Below are positions 8,663 through 18,117 of a stretch of 64,000 nt of DNA, piece after piece. The notes beneath the pieces are model-generated. The model was not told where the DNA came from. It did not search any database and saw only the letters and a program-made list of their open reading frames with translations. Origin of the DNA: Rhodocytophaga rosea (GTDB lineage: Bacteria > Bacteroidota > Bacteroidia > Cytophagales > 172606-1); assembly GCF_010119975.1 (NCBI RefSeq), contig NZ_CP048222.1, positions 496,001-560,000 of the forward strand, in the 5' to 3' direction. Position numbers and translations under genes: made by a program. Each line of letters starts with the position of its first letter. Position 1 is the stretch's first letter.

Positions 8663-9187
8663 CTATGTTTTTATCATGGGTGTATTGCCGAATAACTGGA
8701 GTTGTTCTTGGCTACTGGGTGGATAAACAGTTTTAATAAAGCGGAATCCGAGTTTTTCTAACAGCCGGATGGATCTGGTATTTTCTGGCAAAGCGATAGC
8801 CCAAAGTTGTGGAATGGAGAACTGCTCTGTTGCATATTTTATTATTTCGCTTGCTATTTCGTATGCATATCCCTTACCATAATATGCAGGCAAAAACGCA
8901 AACCCGATATCCGGATGTTCCAGATAGTCCCGTTTAATAAGGCCACATAGGCCAATGGCATTGAAGTCTTCTTTCCGTTCCACCAGCCATAATCCGAATC
9001 CATGTTGTTTATAGCTGCTAAAAGGCCCTTTCTCCAGGTATTGCAAAGCCTGCGCCTTTGTTTTTACCTGCCGGTCGCCAATAAATTTTATCCATCCCGG
9101 GCTGTTGAGCAGCTCAAGGATAAAGTCTGTATCATGTATTGTTAATTCTCTTGCTTTGAGGCGTTGGGTTTCTGCAATATATTTCAT
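8663..9187 (-). CDS. RimJ/RimL-like GNAT acetyltransferase
   Basis: 174 residues of the RimJ/RimL-type GNAT class (ETQRLKARELTIHD start). The acetyl-CoA loop is FLPAYYGKGYAYE and the C-terminal signature is NTRSIRLLEKLGFRF. The class acetylates protein N-termini or small molecules; the target is not predictable. Together with the next gene it forms a GNAT pair. Confidence 0.88.
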   Translation of the reverse strand: MKYIAETQRLKARELTIHDTDFILELLNSPGWIKFIGDRQVKTKAQALQYLEKGPFSSYKQHGFGLWLVERKEDFNAIGLCGLIKRDYLEHPDIGFAFLPAYYGKGYAYEIASEIIKYATEQFSIPQLWAIALPENTRSIRLLEKLGFRFIKTVYPPSSQEQLQLFGNTPMIKT

Positions 9188-9323
9188 TACCTGTGAATCT
9201 GTTCTTATGTAACAAGTAGTTTAGGGCTGCTATAATAATGACAATACCGGAAATAGCGGATGTTCATGCAGGTAATTGATTTTTTGTAATTTTATAATGA
9301 ACAGACAGATTTTATTAGTTTAC

Positions 9324-10313
9324 CTATTTTACTATATGCAAGCGTTGGGCTTCTCTTTCAATTTCGCAAATTTTAGCCACAATTTCATCAGGAAACCACA
9401 ATGGAGTTTTGATACCATCTGCATTTTTGCTTCTGGCTCCCAGATGAAACAGCCTCATTAATAGCGTAAAATAAGGTACTAATTCCAGCTCCAAAGAGGT
9501 TAAGGGCAACAGCTGAGAATAGCTTTCTAAAAAGGAAGTGATATTGTTTTTCTGGTGCCGCTCATAAAAACAGAAACTGCCTATATCATACAATAAAAAA
9601 CCATTCCCACTAAAATCAAAGTCAAACATTGTCACCTTATCAGTACCCGGTTCGATAAATATGTTTTCGTAATGAGGATCTCCATGGCATATACCAGTTT
9701 TCAATTCCTTTCGTACAATGGGAGTCAATTGCCGGGTTAGGATTTCAAAAATTTGTTCAAGTTTCCGGTATACGTCCAGGTAAGTTGGTAATATGGTTTG
9801 AATAGCCTGGCGTGTTCCATCCAGAATACTTGTAACGGAGTAGTTTCTTTGCAAATGGCTAACGTGCTCACCCTGCGTGATCTGATGCATCTGCGCCATA
9901 TAGCTTCCAAACAGAGAAGCCTCCCTGGGGCTAAGTGAGGACAATTTTTCTCCAGCCGCATACGAGAACAAAACGGCCAATCGCTCCCCTTCCGGACTGA
10001 TTATTCTATGAATGAAAATTCCCTGTTTGTCGGCAATAGGAAAAGATACTGAAAGCCCTTGTGCATGCAAAAACAGGAGTACCTGTAATTCAGCCTCTAC
10101 CTGCTCAAAGGTTTTCCACCCGGCTCTATAAATTCTTAAAACATATGTTACAGACGTATCTTGTACCAGATAGGTGTCATGCATCCCCTGATATAAAAAC
10201 AGCACCTTTACTTGCCCGGAATGCGGATAAAAAGCCAGTAATTCCTGTTGTAAAGCCTGGGATGAAATGACCGAATAAGATACGGGAAGAGTCAAAACTG
10301 GGCTTGTATGCAT
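9324..10313 (-). CDS. APH/SrkA-type phosphotransferase (kinase-like)
   Basis: About 329 residues from the ATG at 10313. The frame stays open upstream to 10427, but the 38 extra residues look unlike the family. The catalytic loop is CHGDPHYEN (His 210, Asp 212, Asn 217) and the metal-binding motif MFDFDFSG (Asp 231/233), as in aminoglycoside phosphotransferase, homoserine kinase II and stress-response kinase A families. The N-lobe begins with VKVLFLYQGMHDTYLV. The cytoplasmic substrate could be a small molecule or protein Ser/Thr; nothing here decides it. Confidence 0.82.
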   Translation of the reverse strand: MHTSPVLTLPVSYSVISSQALQQELLAFYPHSGQVKVLFLYQGMHDTYLVQDTSVTYVLRIYRAGWKTFEQVEAELQVLLFLHAQGLSVSFPIADKQGIFIHRIISPEGERLAVLFSYAAGEKLSSLSPREASLFGSYMAQMHQITQGEHVSHLQRNYSVTSILDGTRQAIQTILPTYLDVYRKLEQIFEILTRQLTPIVRKELKTGICHGDPHYENIFIEPGTDKVTMFDFDFSGNGFLLYDIGSFCFYERHQKNNITSFLESYSQLLPLTSLELELVPYFTLLMRLFHLGARSKNADGIKTPLWFPDEIVAKICEIEREAQRLHIVK

Positions 10314-10471
10314 AATTTTGCAAGTATTATTCAGGCACATACCTCGTGAGAAATAGTTAAACTTCCCTGTGTTCAAAGGCAATTGCTTTACACAGGCATT
10401 ATTTTGCAGCTTGAGGCATGCTAACAATAAACTTGTAAGGGCAGCTTGTTGAATGAAACATCAGACAATTT

Positions 10472-10774
10472 TCACAGTAAGTTTCCTTCAATCAATAGAA
10501 TCTTCTCTACAGACTGATCTTTTAAAGGCAGGTGCTGGCGTCTTTCCTTATCATCCCGGTAGCTTTCGAAATCCTTTCTGGACTGAAAAGAAACCAGATG
10601 AATCTCATAGGGTTGTCCCATGGTGCTGGCAATTACATTGTTCTGTGTTGGCCTTATCCGGTAAAGCAACTCGCCGTTATGTCTGCTGACTAAAGGTAAT
10701 ACCTGGTCCTCGAACTTGTGAAACAGCTCTGCCTGGCCTTCTTTTAGGAATATGAGTTGGGTATAATAGATCAT
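10472..10774 (-). CDS. DUF1330-type small protein
   Basis: 100 residues with a ferredoxin-like fold: IYYTQLIFLKEGQAELFHKFE, then PYEIHLVSFQSRKDFESYRDD and a short C-terminal strand. This matches the dimeric alpha-beta barrel DUF1330 group. Its function is unknown; no catalytic residues are recognisable. Confidence 0.65.
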   Translation of the reverse strand: MIYYTQLIFLKEGQAELFHKFEDQVLPLVSRHNGELLYRIRPTQNNVIASTMGQPYEIHLVSFQSRKDFESYRDDKERRQHLPLKDQSVEKILLIEGNLL

Positions 10775-10909
10775 ATATTAAAATAGAGTTACGCTTGGCC
10801 TGTAAAATAGCGATTTAGATTGTTTCTACAGATAATTGTGAAACAAATATATAGTTCACTTATGGTTAATATCTGAATCATTTTCAGTGGGCGTTTTTAT
10901 GTAAAAAAC

Positions 10910-11425
10910 TCACAAGTTATCTTCTGCTCTTTCAACCCAGCCAGGCGTTTTATGTATGGCCTCACGTAAAAGCAAATTCAATTGTGCCGTATGATGTTGC
11001 ACATGCCTCATATTATAAAATAGTATTTCCAGCACAGAGTAATTCATATCGCCGCCTTCCTCTATCCATCGTTCTGTTGATTTTTCCTCAGTCAATCCTG
11101 CAATTAACCTCTGGCACTTCTCGCGGCTATAGTGAAGATAGTCGAGTAATTCCTTTTTACTATAGATTCTGTCTGGGATTACATCTCCTATCGCCTCGTC
11201 TGCTATTAGGTCCGAGGTGGCGATCGTGAAAGGCAAGGGGGATGAAAAGTTTGACGGTGGATGGGTAAGGTAATAATCCAGAAATACCAGACAATGATAG
11301 GCATTGTAAAAAAACTTTTTGTCGGTATACCAGTATTCGTCGGGCCATAATATGATTGCATTTTTCAGCATATCAATGCTTGCTCCGAATTGTTTCCATA
11401 CACTTTCTTTTAATTCTTGAAACAT
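10910..11425 (-). CDS. DinB-family putative metal-dependent enzyme
   Basis: 171 residues with a four-helix-bundle DinB/YfiT fold. Likely metal-binding histidines are in NAYHCLVF (helix 2) and MRHVQHHTAQLN (helix 4). Related enzymes act in thiol (bacillithiol or mycothiol) transfer or damage response. It lies among small detoxification-like genes. Substrate unknown. Confidence 0.85.
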   Translation of the reverse strand: MFQELKESVWKQFGASIDMLKNAIILWPDEYWYTDKKFFYNAYHCLVFLDYYLTHPPSNFSSPLPFTIATSDLIADEAIGDVIPDRIYSKKELLDYLHYSREKCQRLIAGLTEEKSTERWIEEGGDMNYSVLEILFYNMRHVQHHTAQLNLLLREAIHKTPGWVERAEDNL

Positions 11426-11525
11426 ATTTATTTATTATTGAAATAAGTGGCAGATTATTAAATAAGGCTATATGCACAGCCATTTTCAGCTATATATCTA
11501 ACTGAGAGCATTAATCATTGTTTTT

Positions 11526-11999
11526 TCATTCAATCAGGTTTACTTCCATATATTTTGTACCAGTAATAGGGTTAAACCGGTAGGGAGCAATTTCATAAAA
11601 TCCTTCATTCGTGTATAAATGAATAGCTGACAGCATGGTTGGCAAGGTATCCAGTCTCATTTTTGCATACCCAAGTTCTTTGCCAACATTAATCGCCTTT
11701 CTCAACAATTGCCTTCCCAGGCCAAGTCCTCTGGCTTCGGTTCTCAGATACATTCTTTTAAGCTCACAGATAGAATTTTCCAGCTTTCTGATGCCAAAAC
11801 AACCCATAGGTATTTTATCATCGGTATAAGCAATAAAGAGTGCGCCATAAGGTCTAGCGTATTCCTGGGATATATTCTCAATTTCTTTGTTAAAATTTTG
11901 AAAAGATAGGTCCACACCAAGTTGCGAAGCGTATTCTTTAAACAGATCAGCCGCTACCAGGTATTCATTCTCAGTCTGTACCTCTTTTATTTCAATCAT
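11526..11999 (-). CDS. GNAT-family N-acetyltransferase
   Basis: 157 residues. The acetyl-CoA-binding motif is LRTEARGLGLGRQLLRKAI (R-x-x-G-x-G class) after the strand CELKRMYL, and the C-terminus has IHLYTNEGFYEIAPY. The acceptor is unknown. It is transcribed with its minus-strand neighbours, 23 bases downstream of the GH140-like gene. Confidence 0.9.
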   Translation of the reverse strand: MIEIKEVQTENEYLVAADLFKEYASQLGVDLSFQNFNKEIENISQEYARPYGALFIAYTDDKIPMGCFGIRKLENSICELKRMYLRTEARGLGLGRQLLRKAINVGKELGYAKMRLDTLPTMLSAIHLYTNEGFYEIAPYRFNPITGTKYMEVNLIE

Positions 12000-12022
12000 C
12001 TGTACTTCGGATTACTGGCGAG

Positions 12023-13420
12023 CTAATACTTCCGGATCATGCTACTAGAGGCAGGTGAGCTATATTTCATTTCTGCATCGTCCAGCACCAATACCCAGTC
12101 ACTATGGTCAGGCTCTTGTGTAGGCTCAAATTTCATCAAGGTTTTTTTGTTCAATGTACCGATTTTCTGAGCGTCTCCGGTTTTGGGATTATACCACCAG
12201 GCGATAATCCGTTTGCTGCTGATACCAGACATATCAAGCTCAATTTCTTTAGTGAGGGGCAAATACACCAGTATAAATTTACCCTTACTATCTCGTAATA
12301 CTTCGATCCTTTGCGCGGCCTCTCCTTGCCCTTGTGTAATTATATTGGCATCAGGCACACGATTTTCGGATGGCCTCGATTCTATTAATTGCCGCAGATA
12401 GCCTGCCTGAAAAGCGCCTGGTCTATCCAGTGCATTCACCCATCCCCGGTCAGGAAAATTTAAGGCTTCTACCCTTTCGTTGAAAAACTGCCAGATAGCA
12501 TGATGACCATAGCTAACACCAAAAGCTCCGGCAAACACAGAACGGTAGAGTTGCTTACGGACATCGTAATCTCTGAAATAGCCATTATCTACATTCCATT
12601 TTGGCCAGGGGCTTACCGGGTGATCTTCATAATTTGGCTCAGAATCCAACGTAGGCTTCGCGGGCGATAAGGATCTGTCTTTTTTCACCATATCCCATAC
12701 CGGCGCATCTTTACGTCCATGGCTGGATTGTATCATATTAAAATCAAGCCATGGTTCTGTATGCAGCCATTCAGACGATGAACGTTCGCCATTTGGATGA
12801 TACGTGATCAGGCATTTTTGATTAGTGCCCTCTATAATACCTTTTGCCATTTCTCTCCAGATAGGTTTAAAATCCTGGGTATTCGTTGTGGCGGCTTTAT
12901 CTCCTCCCAGTACCCAGATGATATTCGTATGTTGTGCATACCTGCTACCCAGCCATTTACCTATCGTATTGGCCTGTAAGCTATTTAACTCTCCGGATAC
13001 GACAAGGTCGCCCCAGGTAGGCACCATTGCCAGATACATATTTCTTTCTAGGGCATACTGTAATGTACTGTCAATAATGGTAAAGTACTTATCGTTTGGA
13101 ACCCACTGACCGTTGAGCGGGTGTAACATCATTTCCCCATACCGGTTCTGTTTTCCCACATCGTTGAGCGTGAGACAACTCACCTGAATGACATTGAAAC
13201 CTTTGGCTGCCCGGTTATCCAGATACATTTTGATTTCATTTAAGGTAAGCCTGCTAAATAGTTCCCAGGCAGTATCACCCAGCCAGAAAAAGGGTTTCCC
13301 ATTTGCATATTGCAGGCTTCTCCCATTCTGGCTCACTTGCAGACGGTATTTTTCCTGTGCAACAGTGGAGAGAACAAATGTGCAGGTTATAACTATAGCG
13401 AGTATTACTATTTTTTTCAT
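12023..13420 (-). CDS. GH140-like (DUF4038) secreted glycoside hydrolase
   Basis: 465 residues with a signal peptide (about 1-21, ending VAQ). The N-terminal domain starts with the DUF4038 signature (GKPFFWLGDTAWELF) and continues as a TIM barrel (GFNVIQVSCLT, NIIWVLGGD, LITYHPNGE). The C-terminal 90 residues form the collagen-binding-like domain common in this family. Characterised GH140 members are apiosidases acting on rhamnogalacturonan II; whether this enzyme shares that specificity is not evident. No SusCD pair or other pectinase gene is adjacent. Confidence 0.85.
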   Translation of the reverse strand: MKKIVILAIVITCTFVLSTVAQEKYRLQVSQNGRSLQYANGKPFFWLGDTAWELFSRLTLNEIKMYLDNRAAKGFNVIQVSCLTLNDVGKQNRYGEMMLHPLNGQWVPNDKYFTIIDSTLQYALERNMYLAMVPTWGDLVVSGELNSLQANTIGKWLGSRYAQHTNIIWVLGGDKAATTNTQDFKPIWREMAKGIIEGTNQKCLITYHPNGERSSSEWLHTEPWLDFNMIQSSHGRKDAPVWDMVKKDRSLSPAKPTLDSEPNYEDHPVSPWPKWNVDNGYFRDYDVRKQLYRSVFAGAFGVSYGHHAIWQFFNERVEALNFPDRGWVNALDRPGAFQAGYLRQLIESRPSENRVPDANIITQGQGEAAQRIEVLRDSKGKFILVYLPLTKEIELDMSGISSKRIIAWWYNPKTGDAQKIGTLNKKTLMKFEPTQEPDHSDWVLVLDDAEMKYSSPASSSMIRKY

Positions 13421-13674
13421 TCCCTAATCGTTCATCTGAAAACAGGTAACCATAATAGGTCAAATACAAATGAATTGCAATAGCAGCAAGCTATATTCTG
13501 GCTGGAATCATGGAAAAACCAATCGAATACAGAAACAGAGAATCGGAAATTCCTACTTGTTGATTCATACTACCTTGAAACCGGATTGCACTTTTATGGT
13601 AACATTTGTTCTGCCAGCTACAGGATATACGCCTTTCAACTCGTAACTTGCAGATCAATCATGAAGGCTGCCCC

Positions 13675-15879
13675 TTGAAAAAACCAAAGATCCTGCTGAT
13701 TACACCTCCGCTCACCCAGATCAATACACCTTATCCGGCAACGGCTTATATCAAGGGTTTTCTGGGCCAGAAAGGGTTTGAGGTGGTACAGGCCGACTTA
13801 GGAATTGAACTCATTCTGCGCTTATTTTCAAGAAAAGGCTTGCAGGAAGTGTTTACCATCGCCAGGCAATCGCCTGCCGCGGCACTTCCGCCGTTCAGCC
13901 GCCTGTTACATCTGGAGAAGAATTACCTGCAAACGATAGATTCGGTCATCCGCTTTTTACAAGGGAAAGACGCTACTCTTGCCACCCGCATCAGTTACGG
14001 AGGTTTTCTGCCAGAAGGAGGACGTTTCGAAACACTGGAAGACCTGGAATGGGCTTTTGGCAGCATGGGTATTGCCGACCGGGCCAAATTCCTGTGTACC
14101 TTATATCTCGAAGACCTGGGCGATCTGATCACGGCCTGCGTAAGTCCATATTTTGGGTTTAGCCGCTATGCCGAAAAACTGGCACTATCTGTCACTTCGT
14201 TCAATCCGCTGGAAAATGCGCTCAACGAGCTGCCCACCCTTACCGACCGCTTGCTGGAAGAAATTTTGCAAGAATATCTGAACCTGGTTCAGCCAGATCT
14301 GGTGGGTTTTTCAGTACCTTTTCCGGGAAATGTATATGCCGCCCTGCGTTGTGCCAGAATGATCAAACAAACCCAACCTCACATACAAACGCTGATGGGC
14401 GGTGGTTACGTAAATACAGAACTGCGCAGCCTGAAGGAGTCCCGGATTTTTAAATACATTGATTATATTACCCTCGATGATGGAGAAAGCCCACTCTTGC
14501 GTATTATCGAGCACTGGCAAGGATTACGCTCCCAGGAAAATCTGCACCGGACGTTTATATTGCATCAGGGGGAAGTAGCCTTTTTCAATGGTTGCCAGCA
14601 GCGTGACATTGCCCACACCGAAGTAGGTACACCCGATTATTCAGACCTTCCTTTAGACAAATATCTCCAGGTAATTGAAATCGCTAACCCCATGCACCGG
14701 CTCTGGAACGATGGCCGCTGGAACAAACTTACGGTGGCTCATGGCTGCTACTGGAAAAAATGCTCCTTCTGCGATATTACCCTCGATTATATCAGCCGCT
14801 ACGAAACTGCTCCGGCTGCTTTACTTGTCGACCGTATTGAAACCATTATCGCCCAGACCGGCGAAACCGGTTTCCACTTTGTGGATGAAGCGGCTCCTCC
14901 CCTGGCTTTACGTGATCTGGCCATTGAGATTCTGAAACGGGGTATTTCTATTTCCTGGTGGACCAATATCCGCTTTGAGAAAACATTCAGCCCGGATCTC
15001 TGCCGTTTGCTGGCTGCTTCCGGCTGCATTGCTGTTTCCGGCGGATTGGAAGTAGCTTCTGACCGTTTGCTGGCATTGATGGAAAAAGGCGTTACCGTAG
15101 AACAGGTAGCAAAAGTAGCTCATGCCTTTACGCAGGCGGGCATCATGGTACATGCTTACCTCATGTATGGCTTTCCTACCCAGACCACCCAGGAAACCAT
15201 CGATTCCCTGGAAGTAGTACGCCAGCTAATGGAAAATGGTGTAATTCAATCCGGGTTCTGGCACCGCTTCTCTATGACGGCCCATAGTCCGGTAGGTAAA
15301 AATCCGGCAAAATACCAGGTACATGCCATTGGTCCGGAAGCTGGTTTGTTTGCCAATAACGATCTGATTCATGAGGACCCTACTGGTGGCAATCATGAAC
15401 AATTTGCAGAAGGGCTTTCCAAAGCTATGTTTAATTATATGCATGGGGTGTTTTTTGAAGAACCCGTCAACTACTGGTTTTCTTTCCGTACCCCCCGGAC
15501 CACTATTCCTTCTCAACTGATTAACCGGGCACTTTCATTGCCAGCCAAAAGTGATCTGCTTCGATTAAATAGCCGGGTACTCTGGCTGGGAAGTTTACCA
15601 CAGGTGCAATATTACATTGAGAATAAAAAGGGGAAAGCCAGAACGATTGCCTTAATTACTTTCTATAACCAGACGGAAGATATAGAGATTAAACTGCCGG
15701 AAGAACAAGCCAGATGGCTACTAACCCTATTTCCTCAACTCATGCCTGAATCTGAAAAGCCTGTCCTGTTAAAAGACCTGGTGCACTCCTTTCCGGTTTC
15801 GGCTATTCACACATTTGAATCATTTATTGGGCAAACTGCCTGGAAAACGTTACGCTCCACTGGATTGGTGCTTGTTTAA
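13675..15879 (+). CDS. Cobalamin-binding-type radical SAM protein with Cx4Cx2C motif
   Basis: About 734 residues from TTG at 13675; the frame is open to 13606 but no ATG is in frame. The N-terminus (KKPKILLITPPLTQ) begins a B12-binding-like Rossmann domain, completed by DLVGFSVPF and TLMGGGYVNTE. The radical SAM core has its cluster motif at residues 358-366, AHGCYWKKCSFCD: Cys-x4-Cys-x2-Cys, not the usual Cx3Cx2C. Then come HFVDEAAPP, ISWWTNIRFE and VSGGLEVASD as in radical SAM barrels. An out-of-frame ATG (13661) opens a five-codon ORF whose TGA overlaps the TTG; one more C in the run at 13671-13674 would fuse it in frame. Substrate unknown; no partner gene adjacent. Confidence 0.82.
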   Translation: MKKPKILLITPPLTQINTPYPATAYIKGFLGQKGFEVVQADLGIELILRLFSRKGLQEVFTIARQSPAAALPPFSRLLHLEKNYLQTIDSVIRFLQGKDATLATRISYGGFLPEGGRFETLEDLEWAFGSMGIADRAKFLCTLYLEDLGDLITACVSPYFGFSRYAEKLALSVTSFNPLENALNELPTLTDRLLEEILQEYLNLVQPDLVGFSVPFPGNVYAALRCARMIKQTQPHIQTLMGGGYVNTELRSLKESRIFKYIDYITLDDGESPLLRIIEHWQGLRSQENLHRTFILHQGEVAFFNGCQQRDIAHTEVGTPDYSDLPLDKYLQVIEIANPMHRLWNDGRWNKLTVAHGCYWKKCSFCDITLDYISRYETAPAALLVDRIETIIAQTGETGFHFVDEAAPPLALRDLAIEILKRGISISWWTNIRFEKTFSPDLCRLLAASGCIAVSGGLEVASDRLLALMEKGVTVEQVAKVAHAFTQAGIMVHAYLMYGFPTQTTQETIDSLEVVRQLMENGVIQSGFWHRFSMTAHSPVGKNPAKYQVHAIGPEAGLFANNDLIHEDPTGGNHEQFAEGLSKAMFNYMHGVFFEEPVNYWFSFRTPRTTIPSQLINRALSLPAKSDLLRLNSRVLWLGSLPQVQYYIENKKGKARTIALITFYNQTEDIEIKLPEEQARWLLTLFPQLMPESEKPVLLKDLVHSFPVSAIHTFESFIGQTAWKTLRSTGLVLV

Positions 15880-15903
15880 TAAAAGGTTAACTTTTTATTG
15901 AAA

Positions 15904-16626
15904 ATGGAGAAAGAAAATATAAATCTGGAGTTACTGGATTTACTACAGCAGCATGGAATACAGGCTGCACTGGTTAACGGGCAAGTCAAAGTAAAAACCC
16001 ACCCACAGCTTACCATTGACTCACAGGTAAACTTTCAGGAGTATCCCCAAGGTGTTGCTTCCCAACTGGATGTATTAGTTGAGACACCAGACCAGCAAAT
16101 TGTGGAATGCTTTGGAGACATTGGGGAAACCAAACAACAAGCCAGGCAAAACAATATAAAAAACTTCTGCCGGAATTCTTTTCATCCGCTTATCGCTTGT
16201 TTTTTTGATTATCCAATACAGGACATAAATGTAGAAACCTGGCAGATCGACTCCCAGACTTATCAGGTTTATATCGGGAATTATGGCACAAAGTCAAATG
16301 CAGGAGTTGTAAAAGGTATTCCTGATACCTTATTCTCCCAACTGGAAAACTACATCAAACAAATCCCTTTTAATCAATCCTATCATTGGATCAGGTGGTA
16401 TATCCGATACAATCAGGGCGTAGTAGATCCTATTGAGTTTTTAATAGATAATCAGCCGGATGAAGGAGGCAGTAAGGTGATAGAAGCCATACAATGGCCC
16501 AGATCTGATGGGTATTATAGTGTTCGTCAGTTTATCCTACTGAAGAAAATTACCAGGTCAACATCATATTCAGTTGAAGTCCGCAGAAATAGTATATGGT
16601 CCTGGTTAAAAAGTTTAGGTAAATAA
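15904..16626 (+). CDS. DUF6348-like protein of unknown function
   Basis: 240 residues from the ATG at 15904; an in-frame TTG two codons upstream is less likely. It is cytoplasmic, with no signal peptide or membrane segment. The central part (QLDVLVETPDQQIVECFGDIG, NNIKNFCRNSFHPLIACFF) and the later WIRWYIRY resemble the DUF6348 family as I remember it. The gene starts 24 bases after the radical SAM gene, so the two may be co-transcribed. Function unknown. Confidence 0.65.
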   Translation: MEKENINLELLDLLQQHGIQAALVNGQVKVKTHPQLTIDSQVNFQEYPQGVASQLDVLVETPDQQIVECFGDIGETKQQARQNNIKNFCRNSFHPLIACFFDYPIQDINVETWQIDSQTYQVYIGNYGTKSNAGVVKGIPDTLFSQLENYIKQIPFNQSYHWIRWYIRYNQGVVDPIEFLIDNQPDEGGSKVIEAIQWPRSDGYYSVRQFILLKKITRSTSYSVEVRRNSIWSWLKSLGK

Positions 16627-16638
16627 ACCATTAATAAT

Positions 16639-17397
16639 TCAATAGGTTGCTCTCCCTCCGGAAATATCAAAGATAAAACCTGTATTAAAACTAGCCTCTT
16701 TGGAAACAATCCAGGCAGACAGGGCAGCTACTTCTTCTACAGTGCCCATGCGTTTCATTGGAATTTTGGCCGTCATATAGGCAAGCTGCTCGGGGGCTGT
16801 ATCGGCATTCATGGCTGTTTTAATCACGGCTGGTGCCAGTCCGTTTACGGTAATGCCGGTTTCTGCATATTCTTTTCCTATTCCTTTTACCAGACCAATC
16901 ACCCCTGCTTTGGTAGCCGAATAGCCTGCCATATACGGATTACCCTCTTTGCCGGCAATAGAGGCAATGAGCAGAATGCGCCCATACTTATTCTTTTCCA
17001 TCACCGGCAAGCAGTATTTAGTTATCAGAAAAGCGCCTCTCAGATTTACCTGATATACCTTATCGAAATCTTCCACCGAATAATCAGTAATCCCAGTGCT
17101 GGTAGGTCCGACGATACCTGCAGCATTCACCATAATATCTAAACGGCCAAATGCTTTTTCAACTGCTTGTATGCCTTGCTGTACCTGGGTTTCCTGGGAA
17201 ATATCCACCATATAACCTTTTACAGAAGTATAGTCCTGTGTTTGAAGGGAATCTACCGTTCGATCAAGAGCTTGGTTATTGAGGTCAAATAGGGCAACGC
17301 TGCCTCCTTCTGAAACAATTCTGGTGGCAATGGCTTTTCCTATGCCATCAGCCCCACCGGTAATAATGGCAACCTGGCCTTTGAATCTGTCGGACAT
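16639..17397 (-). CDS. Short-chain dehydrogenase/reductase (SDR)
   Basis: 252 residues of a classical SDR. The NAD(P)-binding motif is TGGADGIG near residue 14, the acidic FDLNNQ at the end of strand 2 suggests NAD preference, and NAAG is present. The catalytic Ser lies in LLIASIAG and the Tyr-Lys pair in YSATKAG. The C-terminus (TGFIFDISGGRATY) is typical of the FabG/3-oxoacyl reductase-like group. Substrate unknown. It ends 12 bases from the convergent DUF6348-like gene. Confidence 0.92.
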   Translation of the reverse strand: MSDRFKGQVAIITGGADGIGKAIATRIVSEGGSVALFDLNNQALDRTVDSLQTQDYTSVKGYMVDISQETQVQQGIQAVEKAFGRLDIMVNAAGIVGPTSTGITDYSVEDFDKVYQVNLRGAFLITKYCLPVMEKNKYGRILLIASIAGKEGNPYMAGYSATKAGVIGLVKGIGKEYAETGITVNGLAPAVIKTAMNADTAPEQLAYMTAKIPMKRMGTVEEVAALSAWIVSKEASFNTGFIFDISGGRATY

Positions 17398-17435
17398 ACG
17401 ATAATTTGCTATAAGAATAATTTCAAAATTTCAAT

Positions 17436-17532
17436 ATGGATAACGCCGATGTATGCGTCGTTTAAATTTACCTTGGTTTTAATAAATAATAAAAATTTAA
17501 ATGACGCATACATACTGTTGTACGCCGTTGTC
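17436..17532 (-). repeat. Long palindrome downstream of DUF5990 gene, attC-like
   Basis: GTATGCGTCGTTTAAATTT (about 17453-17471) pairs with AAATTTAAATGACGCATAC (about 17491-17509) with one mismatch out of 19, around an AT-rich loop. Outside it are AACGCC on the left and GTTGTACGCC on the right, giving an asymmetric two-box structure like an integron attC site. The outer box (TTGTACGCC) is nearly the inverse of GGCATACAAG at 18041-18050 on the other side of the gene. A plain bidirectional terminator is the alternative. Confidence 0.45.
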
Positions 17533-17547
17533 GGTTCTATTTTTCGT

Positions 17548-18048
17548 CTATAAATGTTTAATATGCCAGCCTGCAAAAGGCTTAACGGTTGCACAGTTTG
17601 GGCCTCCGTCCCTGCCCGTTCCAGGAACACTAGTTTGTAGCATTGATTTGCCGCTTAGCGAATCAATGTCCGTCCAGGTAATTCCTGCTAAAGGGATCTT
17701 AAGCCGTCTTGACCAAGTTGTATCAGATTGGCCAGCATACGTTCCGATGTCGATATATACAAACTTGTTATCTCCGGAGCCTTGAACAAAACTGCCTGAC
17801 AATTTGGGAAATTTGTCTTTTTTTCTGTCACCCTTGACTTCAAGTGTAAAAGCAAAAGTTAAATCGTTGGATGTAGAAATTTGTTTTTGCACTGTTTCGT
17901 AATTGTTACCAGATCCCTTTTGCAGGCCAAAAACTACGGCTGGCGTAGGTTTAATAAGAATGATTTGAAGTGTTATTTCAGATTCCACTTTATCAACGAA
18001 GTTAGTAAGGCTTGTCAAGTTACCGGTTTCAATTAAAATGGCATACAA
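17548..18048 (-). CDS. DUF5990-family protein
   Basis: 166 residues, soluble. Recognisable DUF5990 blocks are VVFGLQKGSG, FVYIDIGTYAGQ, WSRRLKIPL and the C-terminal GRDGGPNCATVKPFAGW. The predicted start is a TTG (18048), because no in-frame ATG exists before the conserved part; this TTG lies inside the inverted-repeat box that bounds the gene. Function unknown. The gene is enclosed by palindromes on both sides and is unrelated to its neighbours, as expected for a mobile cassette gene. Confidence 0.85.
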   Translation of the reverse strand: MYAILIETGNLTSLTNFVDKVESEITLQIILIKPTPAVVFGLQKGSGNNYETVQKQISTSNDLTFAFTLEVKGDRKKDKFPKLSGSFVQGSGDNKFVYIDIGTYAGQSDTTWSRRLKIPLAGITWTDIDSLSGKSMLQTSVPGTGRDGGPNCATVKPFAGWHIKHL

Positions 18049-18117
18049 GGGTTTGGCTATGCGGCTTGCGACCGATAAGGGAGCATTTTCGCATAGCTGG
18101 TGTATAGCACGTTTAAG
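18041..18117 (-). repeat. Two-stem palindrome between esterase and DUF5990 genes, attC-like
   Basis: On the plus strand an outer pair, GGCATAC (18041-18047) with GTATAGC (about 18102-18108), encloses an inner perfect stem, GCTATGCG with CGCATAGC, around a 26-base loop. The unequal spacers (about 9 and 4 bases) between outer and inner stems are characteristic of attC sites. It fills the whole gap between the esterase stop codon and the DUF5990 start. Core sequences deviate from the canonical RYYYAAC/GTTRRRY. Confidence 0.45.

Noticed and set aside
10314-10427. 38-residue N-terminal extension of the APH-type kinase
   Set aside because: The extension looks unlike kinase N-termini, while the ATG at 10313 gives a normal start; annotated with the shorter form.
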